Positions 1 through 5,127 of a DNA stretch of 5,127 nucleotides are shown piece by piece (the stretch's first letter is position 1; each line of letters opens with the position of its first letter). The notes under the pieces were generated by a model that worked only from the letters and a program-made list of their open reading frames with translations, was not told where the DNA came from and did not search any database. The stretch comes from Methanocorpusculum sp. (GTDB lineage: Archaea > Halobacteriota > Methanomicrobia > Methanomicrobiales > Methanocorpusculaceae). Made by a program: the position numbers and the translations under genes. The stretch is taken from positions 1,537-6,663 of the forward strand of contig JAUNXW010000093.1 of assembly GCA_030539595.1 (NCBI GenBank), given 5' to 3'.

Positions 1-434
1 AGAACAGCAGTCTTATCGGAAATACCAAAAGCCCGCGCAAGTTTTCTACCGTCGTTTACAAAATAAACTTTTTCCTCAACAGTCCAGCCCGCATCAACCC
101 CAACAGGCGCAAAGAAAAATAAATTTCCGTCAGCCGACTCCAAAAGAGCAATTCGTTCAAGACGTGAGACATTGTAAACTTTTTTCAGATACTTCAGAGT
201 ATCGTTTGCCGGCAAAGTTCCGCGAACGGCTGCATCTATTTTTTTCGCGCGAAGGTCATCGACAAGAGATTTTTCCGGAAAATCGCTGACGGCAACCTCA
301 ACATTTTCAAAAAATAAGCTGCTTGGATTTTCTTTTGAATAAATCCTTATCCTGACATCTTTTGAAGAAGCCTTCATCGAACTTTCAAAAACTTTTTTGA
401 AATCCTTTTCGCAGCCGATTCCAATAGTAATCAT
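1..434 (-). CDS. mtxX: MtxX / methanogenesis marker protein 4, N-terminal part (cut by window edge)
   Basis: I translated this frame by hand from the ATG at 434-432; 144 complete codons are present and the frame stays open to the window edge, so the C-terminal part is missing. The start reads MITIGIGCEKDFKKV. Conserved-looking stretches are AAVRGTLPAN (about residues 68-77), RIALLES (94-100), FFAPVGVDAGW (107-117) and GRKLARAFGI (129-138), which I recognise as the methyltransferase-related MtxX family, found in methanogens. That family has a fold related to phosphate acetyl/butyryl transferases; its reaction is not established, and the 'methyltransferase' label comes from gene context in Methanosarcina. 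The ATG lies one base after the TGA of the marker protein 2 gene, so the two are almost certainly co-transcribed and probably translationally coupled. Only a weak, distant purine-rich stretch (AAGGA, about 16 bases upstream) could serve as a ribosome site. No signal peptide is seen, so a cytoplasmic protein is expected. Confidence 0.82.
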   Translation of the reverse strand, partial: MITIGIGCEKDFKKVFESSMKASSKDVRIRIYSKENPSSLFFENVEVAVSDFPEKSLVDDLRAKKIDAAVRGTLPANDTLKYLKKVYNVSRLERIALLESADGNLFFFAPVGVDAGWTVEEKVYFVNDGRKLARAFGISDKTAV

Positions 435-435
435 T

Positions 436-1422
436 TCAGATATTTGTAATTCCTTCTGCGCAGAAATTAAAAAGCGTCGTCTCCTGTTCGTCCTTTTTCA
501 GCACAAGACTTCTCTTCTTAGTGGTTGTTCCGATAACTTGGCAGGCCATATTTACGGAACGGAATTTTTTACAGATTTTTTCAACATTGCTCTTGTTTGC
601 GGTCATCACAAAAGCCATTCCCGGATACATTCTAATCCACTGCTCAAAGGGAATACCGATAACATCCAAATCTGGTGATGGAATTGATTTAAGGTCAATA
701 ATTCCGCCGACGCAGCTTGCTTCAAGAAGCATTCCCAGAGTTCCTATAATTCCAGGATTTGAAATATCTTTTCCTGCTGTAAGCAGATGATGCTCTCCCA
801 TAAACCTCATAACATCAATCTGCGAGCGAAGAAGAGCAGGCTCTTTCATTGTCACCGAATCCCAGTTCATTTTCGCGTTCGGATGAACCCTGCCGTTTAA
901 ATCAATGGCAATAATGATTGAATCTCCGACTTCGGCTTTTGAACTGTAGATGATATTTTCCAAATCGGCAATTCCGAGAATTGAGACATCAATCACATCG
1001 TAAGGCGCATCAGGATGAAGATGTCCTCCAACAACAGGAACATCGAAAGCTATTGCCGCGTCACGCATTCCTTTGCTTACTTCATCCATCATCTTATCGC
1101 TTGACGCAGATAAAACATCAACCATAGCAACAGGTTTTCCGCCCATTGCGGCTACGTCATGAATATTTACGAGTATTGCGCAATATCCTGCCCAGTAGGG
1201 GTCAACTTTCATGAGCTGATTCCATATTCCGTCTGCCGCTAAAAGAAGCGCGGTTCGCCCGTTTCTGATAACTGCGGCATCTTCGCCGTATGATGCAACC
1301 ACATCGATATTATCTATATGCAGGGATTTAACAAGACTCCCAATAGCGTTTTTGCGCCTCACACCGTCATATTTTTTGATAGCCTCAGCGACTGACTCCG
1401 TTGTGTATTCATCCGAGAACAT
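436..1422 (-). CDS. Methanogenesis marker protein 2 (AIR synthase/PurM-like ATP-binding protein)
   Basis: This 328-residue protein has the two-domain layout of the PurM/ThiL/HypE/SelD superfamily of ATP-dependent enzymes. Visible motifs are GEDAAVI (46-52), the acidic ADGIW (63-67), NIHDVAAMGGKP (86-97), GGHLHPD (132-138) and KDISNPGIIGTLGMLLEAS (218-236), the last matching the DISDG-type loop of ThiL and SelD. The combination, with VRRKNAI near residues 21-27, is what I know as methanogenesis marker protein 2, found in methanogens and of unproven function. Superfamily members typically phosphorylate or activate a carbonyl, amide or phosphate oxygen; the substrate here is unknown. The length is normal for the family. 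The ATG is the furthest upstream start possible because an in-frame TAG sits at 1440-1438. A weak AGGT (1439-1436) is 13 bases from the ATG. The gene is first in an operon with mtxX (one-base gap) and diverges from rfcL. The family call is firm; the reaction is not known. Confidence 0.9.
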   Translation of the reverse strand: MFSDEYTTESVAEAIKKYDGVRRKNAIGSLVKSLHIDNIDVVASYGEDAAVIRNGRTALLLAADGIWNQLMKVDPYWAGYCAILVNIHDVAAMGGKPVAMVDVLSASSDKMMDEVSKGMRDAAIAFDVPVVGGHLHPDAPYDVIDVSILGIADLENIIYSSKAEVGDSIIIAIDLNGRVHPNAKMNWDSVTMKEPALLRSQIDVMRFMGEHHLLTAGKDISNPGIIGTLGMLLEASCVGGIIDLKSIPSPDLDVIGIPFEQWIRMYPGMAFVMTANKSNVEKICKKFRSVNMACQVIGTTTKKRSLVLKKDEQETTLFNFCAEGITNI

Positions 1423-1524
1423 GATATTACTTGTTACCTATACATTCCCATTCAACAGAGATAATCTCTGTGTTTCGGTTCATTTGGATTTATTACATTA
1501 TGGAGACAAAACAATAGTAACTAA
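1423..1524. promoter_or_regulatory. Divergent promoter region between marker protein 2 gene and rfcL
   Basis: This 102-base AT-rich spacer must contain the promoters of both flanking genes. For rfcL the best TATA-like element is TTTATTA at 1489-1495; its centre is 33 bases before the ATG, implying a short leader of roughly ten bases or fewer. GGAG at 1502-1505 is too far (19 bases) from the ATG to act as a normal ribosome site. For the minus-strand gene no clean TATA box is seen: candidates are TAATAAAT on the minus strand (roughly 1486-1493) or the AT-rich centre of the palindrome described separately. Nothing here looks like a gene. Confidence 0.5.
1455..1471. promoter_or_regulatory. 17-bp perfect palindrome, candidate operator
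   Basis: The sequence ACAGAGAT-A-ATCTCTGT is a perfect 8-base inverted repeat around one central base. It lies 18 bases upstream of the rfcL TATA-like element and 33-49 bases upstream of the marker protein 2 ATG, where a dimeric regulator could affect both divergent promoters. It is not followed by a T-run on either strand, and the one-base loop makes an RNA hairpin terminator unlikely, so a DNA-binding site is the better reading. That a protein binds here is inference. Confidence 0.5.
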
Positions 1525-2958
1525 ATGGACTGGGCTGAAAAATACAGACCTCAGCATTTATCGGACATACTCGGAAATGCTGCGGCTGTAAAACAAATGA
1601 ACGAGTGGGCGCGAAACTGGACAAACGAATCCAGACCTTTGCTTTTGACAGGCAAACCCGGTATCGGAAAAACCTCTGCGGCTCTTGCTCTTGCGCGTGA
1701 TTATAACTGGGAGGTTCTGGAGCTCAACGCGTCGGATGCAAGAACAAAAACAATAATTGAACGTGTTGCGGGAAATTCAGCTCAGACCGCGAGCCTTTTC
1801 GGTTCGGATAAAAAACTTATAATTATTGATGAAGCGGATAATCTTGAAGGCAACGCGGACAGAGGAGGAGCGCGTGCAATTGCGGATTTGCTCAAAGACG
1901 CAAAACAGCCGGTTATTTTAATTGCAAACGATGCATACGGTGTTTCCGAATCTATTCGAAGGCTCTGCGACGCTGTTTTGTTCAGGGCAATTACCCCGCA
2001 GACTTTGTCGAAGAGAATGCGCGAGATTTGTTCCATTGAAAAAATAAACTGCGGTGAGGACGCTCTTTCTGCAATTTCAGAGAGTTCTGCGGGTGATATG
2101 AGATGCGCTGTGAATATGCTGTTTGGTTCAGCCGCAGGAAAAGAAAATATTCACGCAGATGATGTCAATACTTCGCAAAAAGATGAGAGGGCTACAATTT
2201 TTGATTTGGTGGGAGGAGTTTATTCAGCCGCTCCGGACGCGCGTCTTCAGAAGCTTTCAAGGGAGTGCGAGGAAAAGCCCGATTATATTGTTCAGTGGAT
2301 TGAGGAGTCACTGCCCCTAATCACGGACAGAAGGCGCAGGACAGGTTCTTACAGAAGAATTTCGCGGGCTGATGTTTATCTTGGAAGAACTCTTTTTCGC
2401 CAGTATTATACACTCTGGCGCTACGCAACTTCTCTTATGACATCAGGAGTTGCCGCTGAAAATTCAGGCGCAGGTTTTCGACCGAGAATTATGCCGCCGT
2501 CAAGGTGGAAGCGCATGAGCACGGCAAAGAAGCAGAAGGTAGTCAGAAGGGCTCTTTGTGCTTCGCTTGCTGAGACTTACAATATTCCCGAAGACCAGAT
2601 TCAGAGTTCGTATATTGATCTGCTTTCACATTTTGCAAAAGCCGAGCCTGTGGATTTTTGTGAGAGGAATAATCTGGATGCGGATTCTATGGAGATTCTG
2701 CTTCATGATAAGGTTAAAGCCGCGTCTGTGTTTAAAGAGGTTGCGAAGGCTGCGAAAGAGCGCGATATTAAGGTGAAGAAGGCTGCTGCGGCAAAAAAAG
2801 CGGAGGCAAGAAAGAAGCAGGATTTGGAGGAGGCAATTGCCGCTGCGAAGAAAGTTGAAGAACCTGCGGCTGCTGTTGTCGCAGAAGATAAGGTTGAGGC
2901 AGAGCCAAGTGTTGAGAAGAAGCCTGCGCATACACAGGCTACTCTGGATTTCTTCTGA
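1525..2958 (+). CDS. rfcL: Replication factor C large subunit (clamp loader)
   Basis: This 477-residue protein is the archaeal RFC large subunit, which with small subunits forms the ATP-driven loader that places the PCNA clamp on primed DNA. The N-terminus MDWAEKYRPQHLSDILGN is the typical RFC start. The AAA+ module follows: Walker A GKPGIGKT (43-50), Walker B LIIIDEAD (98-105) and sensor 1 IAND around N135. The small-subunit SRC arginine-finger motif is absent, as expected for a large subunit (the equivalent stretch reads RRLCDAVLF). The helical collar region occupies roughly 220-400. Residues 400-470 are a low-complexity Lys/Ala/Glu linker, and the protein ends QATLDFF, a PCNA-interacting peptide. 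The start is secure: an in-frame TAA (1522-1524) directly precedes the ATG. There is no good ribosome site, so a leaderless or short-leader mRNA is likely. It diverges from the marker 2 gene and converges on dcd. The small-subunit gene is not in this window. Confidence 0.96.
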   Translation: MDWAEKYRPQHLSDILGNAAAVKQMNEWARNWTNESRPLLLTGKPGIGKTSAALALARDYNWEVLELNASDARTKTIIERVAGNSAQTASLFGSDKKLIIIDEADNLEGNADRGGARAIADLLKDAKQPVILIANDAYGVSESIRRLCDAVLFRAITPQTLSKRMREICSIEKINCGEDALSAISESSAGDMRCAVNMLFGSAAGKENIHADDVNTSQKDERATIFDLVGGVYSAAPDARLQKLSRECEEKPDYIVQWIEESLPLITDRRRRTGSYRRISRADVYLGRTLFRQYYTLWRYATSLMTSGVAAENSGAGFRPRIMPPSRWKRMSTAKKQKVVRRALCASLAETYNIPEDQIQSSYIDLLSHFAKAEPVDFCERNNLDADSMEILLHDKVKAASVFKEVAKAAKERDIKVKKAAAAKKAEARKKQDLEEAIAAAKKVEEPAAAVVAEDKVEAEPSVEKKPAHTQATLDFF

Positions 2959-2981
2959 GCACGAAAAATAAAAAATCGAAA
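2959..2981 (-). terminator. T-rich terminator candidate for dcd
   Basis: Just past the dcd stop, the minus strand reads TTTTTTATTTTT (2975 to 2964). Oligo-T stretches without a hairpin are typical archaeal termination signals. The convergent spacer is only 23 bases, so rfcL transcription probably ends within or past the dcd 3' end; the only plus-strand T-run nearby is the five Ts in GTTTTTC at 2991-2997, inside dcd. Confidence 0.5.
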
Positions 2982-3545
2982 TTATTCCACGTTTTTCAGA
3001 GTGTTTCTATCGTATTTGGAAATAGTAGCGTCTTTCTGATTCTGATATTTTGCATCCGGCTTTTTATCGTATGGGCACTCGCAGCGTTTTGTAACATAGA
3101 AAACGAGCTGTCCTACAGGCATTCCCGCATAAACGCGAACGGGTCGGCAGTTTGAATTGCACATCTCAAGAGTGATGGTTCCGGAAAATCCGGCATCAAT
3201 CCATCCGCCTGTCTGATGAAGTTCAAGTCCAAGTCTTGCGACACTGCTTTTACCTTCAATAGAGGAGACAACATTATCGGGCAGAGTAACTTTTTCAAGA
3301 GTTTCCGCGAGAACAAACTGACCCGGCATAATATCAAAATAAGAACTCTTTCTTTCGTTCACGTGAGTATGAAGAGTCTCTTTTTTGAACGGATCCATAA
3401 CATCATCGCAAGGCTCATACCATACAAAATGGTTTCCGAGCCTTATATCCAATGAATTCGGCTGAATCAGCGCGGGGTCAAACGGATCAATTTTAATAAA
3501 CCCTCGTTTGATGTGGTCTGCTATTTCCCAGTCTACAAGAATCAT
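2982..3545 (-). CDS. dcd: dCTP deaminase (possibly the dUMP-forming bifunctional type)
   Basis: This 187-residue protein matches dCTP deaminase in length and motifs. The N-terminus MILVDWEIADHI is typical, QPNSLDIRLG (28-37) is the conserved strand, GKSSVARLGLELH (98-110) is the nucleotide-binding segment, HQTGGWIDAGFSGTITLE (110-127) contains the catalytic glutamate E127 and the conserved D117, and KYQNQ (166-170) is the C-terminal triphosphate-binding part. The enzyme deaminates dCTP in the cytoplasm, feeding dUMP and then dTMP synthesis. The GWIDAGF loop resembles the Methanocaldococcus and mycobacterial enzymes that also cleave the triphosphate to give dUMP, rather than the E. coli HVTAHRID form that releases dUTP; bifunctionality is inferred, not shown. 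An oddity is Gly at residue 113, where the E. coli enzyme has A124. The gene stands alone: divergent from the AAA gene and convergent with rfcL. No ribosome site is visible before the ATG, suggesting a leaderless message. Confidence 0.94.
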   Translation of the reverse strand: MILVDWEIADHIKRGFIKIDPFDPALIQPNSLDIRLGNHFVWYEPCDDVMDPFKKETLHTHVNERKSSYFDIMPGQFVLAETLEKVTLPDNVVSSIEGKSSVARLGLELHQTGGWIDAGFSGTITLEMCNSNCRPVRVYAGMPVGQLVFYVTKRCECPYDKKPDAKYQNQKDATISKYDRNTLKNVE

Positions 3546-3625
3546 AATAATATAGTATTTGTCTGATACAATAAAAAAGGGTGCGGTTAATCAGCTCACT
3601 GATGAATAATTTTCGTTGTCTGCCC

Positions 3626-3649
3626 ATTACATTTGCAATATTGCGTAAT
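3626..3649. promoter_or_regulatory. Palindromic element GCAATATTGC with flanking arms, candidate operator
   Basis: GCAATATTGC at 3635-3644 is a perfect 10-base palindrome. It is flanked by ATTAC (3626-3630) and its complement GTAAT (3645-3649), so the two arms pair over ten bases if a four-base bulge (ATTT, 3631-3634) is allowed on the left. It sits about 36 bases upstream of the TATA box of the AAA gene, between that promoter and the dcd promoter. A regulator-binding site is a reasonable inference; no regulator is encoded in the window. Confidence 0.35.
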
Positions 3650-3684
3650 ATCAGAAAACTATGTCCTTATAGAGAAGACTTAAC

Positions 3685-3691
3685 TTTATAT
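3685..3691 (+). promoter_or_regulatory. TATA box of the AAA ATPase-MBL operon
   Basis: TTTATAT is close to the archaeal TATA consensus. Its centre is 27 bases before the ATG at 3715, so transcription should begin at or within a few bases of the start codon. There is no GGAGG-like ribosome site in between (the stretch reads CAAACCTACATGTATAGAC), which agrees with a leaderless mRNA. Confidence 0.65.
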
Positions 3692-3714
3692 CAAACCTAC
3701 ATGTATAGACAAAT

Positions 3715-4998
3715 ATGGATGCCCAACCGATAAATCAGGAACTTCTGCAGCTTACGGAAATAGTCTTAACTGCGGAAATAGTAAATACAAATCCTGCACT
3801 TGACGTAAACGATTTACCTCCTTCGCTTCGGTTAATGTTTTGTCCCGAAGCGGCAGGAATCATAGCAAGACCAGTAACCATAAAAGAAGGCGTCTTAAAA
3901 TCATTCTTCCCGAATTTATCCGCAAGAAGAATAATAGAAGATTCCAAAAATTCATATCTCATGTGCAATGACCTCGGACATTTCTCCGTGACCTCATTTG
4001 CCCCTGCTCAGAAATGGTATCTCAAACAAGTAGGAGCTGACGGAGTAATGAAAAACCCTGCGCTCACCCTTTCACTTGAAACCGCAGGAGACAAAACCGT
4101 TTCATACAAAAAAGCCCGCGAGAACATACCACTCTTTGAAGATACAACCGCATCTCTCACCGCCAAAATCAACGCAGTAACGGAAAAAGCCGAGTCGATG
4201 AAAGAAGCGGCTGACCTTGTGGTAGCCTACGCACCCGAAGAGATTGAATTCTCACTTTCTGACCTGGTCTGCACACCCGAACAGATGTCAATAGTTCGAA
4301 AAGTTCAGACGGCCCTTGCCAATCAGGAATTTTTAAGAAGCCATAGAATCTATGAACTCGGCAGAATACTTCTTGTAGGACCTCCGGGAACAGGAAAAAC
4401 CTCATTCGCTCTGGCTCTCTCTCGCTCGGTTCACATGCCGGTTCTTGAAGTCAGACTTTCGATGATTACCTCTCAGTATCTCGGTGAAACCTCCAAAAAT
4501 ATCGACAGAATATTTGACCTTGCCAAAAAAATTGCCCCATGCATTTTATTTATTGATGAGTTTGACTACCTTGCCAAAACAAGAATCTCAGACGACAACG
4601 GAACAATGAAGCGTGCGGTAAACACACTTCTGAAATCCATTGACCACATCAACTTAATCAAAGATAAAGTTCTGTTAATAGGAGCAACAAATCACGCGGG
4701 AATGCTTGATGATGCAGTCTGGAGACGTTTCGATGAGGTTGTGACATTTACGCTGCCTGACGCTGTAATGCGTGAAGCGATTCTGAATCATGTTGCATCG
4801 AATATCCCCTGCAGCATGGACTTCAAGACGATTGCCGATATGACCGAAGGATTTTCTGGCGCTGACCTTCGTATGATGCTGACAGAGGCTATTGTTTCTT
4901 CTCTTCTTGCGGGCAGAAAAGAGATTAACAGTGAGGATGTTACGGCAGGTATGGAACTCGTTAACCGCAGAAATATAGTCCGTAACGGATGTTTATAA
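3715..4998 (+). CDS. AAA-family ATPase with unrecognised N-terminal domain
   Basis: This 427-residue protein has a C-terminal classic AAA domain (about 180-425). Walker A is GPPGTGKT (222-229), the pore-loop region reads SQYLGETSKNIDRIF (253-267), Walker B is ILFIDEFD (277-284), and the second region of homology is GATNHAGMLDDAVWRRFD (323-340), with sensor-1 N326 and candidate arginine fingers R337/R338. GFSGADLRMML (379-389) is the sensor-2 helix. This places it among ring-forming AAA proteins that thread or remodel protein substrates (Vps4/katanin/FtsH-like or proteasomal ATPases). Residues 1-140 match nothing I know; about 143-172 looks like a helical linker. There is no membrane segment, no protease domain and no obvious proteasome-docking HbYX tail (the end is RNGCL), so it is unlikely to be the proteasome-activating nucleotidase. 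An in-frame TAG at 3706-3708 makes this ATG the first possible start. It is followed after one base by a PhnP-like hydrolase gene. The substrate is unknown. Confidence 0.88.
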   Translation: MDAQPINQELLQLTEIVLTAEIVNTNPALDVNDLPPSLRLMFCPEAAGIIARPVTIKEGVLKSFFPNLSARRIIEDSKNSYLMCNDLGHFSVTSFAPAQKWYLKQVGADGVMKNPALTLSLETAGDKTVSYKKARENIPLFEDTTASLTAKINAVTEKAESMKEAADLVVAYAPEEIEFSLSDLVCTPEQMSIVRKVQTALANQEFLRSHRIYELGRILLVGPPGTGKTSFALALSRSVHMPVLEVRLSMITSQYLGETSKNIDRIFDLAKKIAPCILFIDEFDYLAKTRISDDNGTMKRAVNTLLKSIDHINLIKDKVLLIGATNHAGMLDDAVWRRFDEVVTFTLPDAVMREAILNHVASNIPCSMDFKTIADMTEGFSGADLRMMLTEAIVSSLLAGRKEINSEDVTAGMELVNRRNIVRNGCL

Positions 4999-4999
4999 A

Positions 5000-5127
5000 A
5001 TGAAAATAACTGCTCTGGGAACCGGAGATACTGTAGGAACACCAAAAGTAGGCTGTGACTGCGAGGTTTGTTCAATAGCCAAAGCAGGTGGTCTTCAACG
5101 CCTGAGAACTTCGCTTCTGATTCAGCA
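5000..5127 (+). CDS. PhnP-like metallo-beta-lactamase-fold hydrolase, N-terminal fragment (cut by window edge)
   Basis: Hand translation gives 42 codons beginning MKITALGTGDTVGTPKVGCDC, open to the window edge. The LGTGxxxGTPxxGCxCxxC pattern followed by RLRTSLLI is the start of PhnP-like metallo-beta-lactamase-fold enzymes, which include cyclic phosphodiesterases and related metal-dependent hydrolases. C19, C21 and C24 form the CxCxxC group that in PhnP supplies an extra structural zinc site. The catalytic HxHxDH motif would lie beyond the edge and cannot be checked. The ATG is one base after the TAA of the AAA gene, with no strong ribosome site (only CGGAT, about 10 bases upstream), so translation is probably coupled to the upstream gene. 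The actual substrate is unknown; the family is broad. Confidence 0.82.
   Translation, partial: MKITALGTGDTVGTPKVGCDCEVCSIAKAGGLQRLRTSLLIQ

Larger units (their letters stand above)
3546..3714. promoter_or_regulatory. Divergent promoter region between dcd and the AAA ATPase gene
   Basis: This 169-base AT-rich spacer holds no credible gene. For the plus-strand gene there is a good archaeal TATA box, detailed separately. For dcd, the minus strand has an AT-rich TATA-like tract TTTTTTATT (3578-3570) centred about 29 bases from the dcd ATG, the spacing expected for a leaderless transcript, plus a second AT-rich stretch (ACTATATTATT, 3556-3546) directly before the start. The middle contains a palindrome (3635-3644) and four copies of the word CTGAT/ATCAG. 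Confidence 0.55.

Noticed and set aside
397..790. Open frames on the plus strand (397-678 and 521-790) opposite the marker protein 2 gene
   Set aside because: They overlap a well-conserved minus-strand gene, have no recognisable motifs and no promoter, and are antisense shadows.
1352..1591. Plus-strand open frame spanning the marker 2/rfcL spacer
   Set aside because: It overlaps the starts of two confident genes in other frames and its translation resembles no family I know.
2626..2931. 101-residue minus-strand open frame inside rfcL
   Set aside because: Its Leu/Arg/Phe-rich composition is the reverse reading of the Lys/Ala/Glu-rich rfcL tail, not a real protein.
3113..3455. Open frames on both strands inside dcd
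   Set aside because: They lie inside the dcd gene, whose motifs are complete, and show no motifs of their own.
3590..3603. ATCAG-CTCA-CTGAT hairpin in the dcd/AAA spacer
   Set aside because: A five-base stem alone is too short to call an RNA structure or operator; it is only mentioned as part of the repeated CTGAT words.
3701..3703. ATG upstream of the AAA gene as an alternative start
   Set aside because: It is 14 bases before the chosen ATG and out of frame; an in-frame TAG at 3706-3708 rules out any extension of the AAA protein upstream.
4357..4990. The AAA gene as the proteasome-activating nucleotidase or a CDC48 protein
   Set aside because: It has a single AAA module, lacks the coiled coil and C-terminal HbYX tail of the nucleotidase, and is too short for the two-ring CDC48.
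1..5127. CRISPR array, tRNA, rRNA, insertion sequence or prophage
   Set aside because: No regularly spaced repeats, transposase or integrase motifs, terminal inverted repeats or tRNA-like folds were seen; nearly all sequence is accounted for by six genes.

Overview
The window looks like chromosomal DNA of a methanogenic archaeon. Two lines of evidence support this. Two genes at the left belong to methanogen marker families (methanogenesis marker protein 2 and MtxX, also called marker protein 4). The next gene encodes an archaeal-type large subunit of replication factor C. Gene style (RfcL ending in a PCNA-binding peptide, HQTGGWID-type dCTP deaminase) would fit the Methanomicrobia, perhaps Methanomicrobiales, but I cannot fix the order or genus from the sequence alone.

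Layout, left to right. Positions 434 to 1 (minus strand, running off the edge) hold the N-terminal 144 residues of MtxX. Directly upstream in the same transcript, 1422 to 436 (minus) is the complete marker protein 2 gene; its stop and the mtxX start are separated by one base. A 102-base divergent spacer (1423-1524) carries a perfect 8+1+8 palindrome and a TATA-like element. rfcL runs 1525-2958 (plus) and converges on dcd, 3545-2982 (minus), across a 23-base AT-rich gap with a T-rich terminator candidate for dcd. A second divergent spacer of 169 bases (3546-3714) holds a clear TATA box, a palindromic element and several CTGAT/ATCAG words. An AAA-family ATPase with an unrecognised N-terminal region follows (3715-4998, plus). 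One base after its stop begins a PhnP-like metallo-beta-lactamase-fold gene (5000 onward), cut by the right edge.

How the genes fit together. The left pair is presumably a methanogenesis-linked cofactor or enzyme-maturation operon of unknown chemistry. rfcL (sliding-clamp loading) and dcd (supply of dUMP for dTTP synthesis) both serve DNA replication, but they are convergent and so not one operon. The AAA ATPase and the PhnP-like hydrolase look translationally coupled and are the best candidate here for an undescribed functional pair. No tRNA, rRNA, CRISPR array, insertion sequence or sign of recent gene transfer was seen. Coding density is high and all internal genes look intact.
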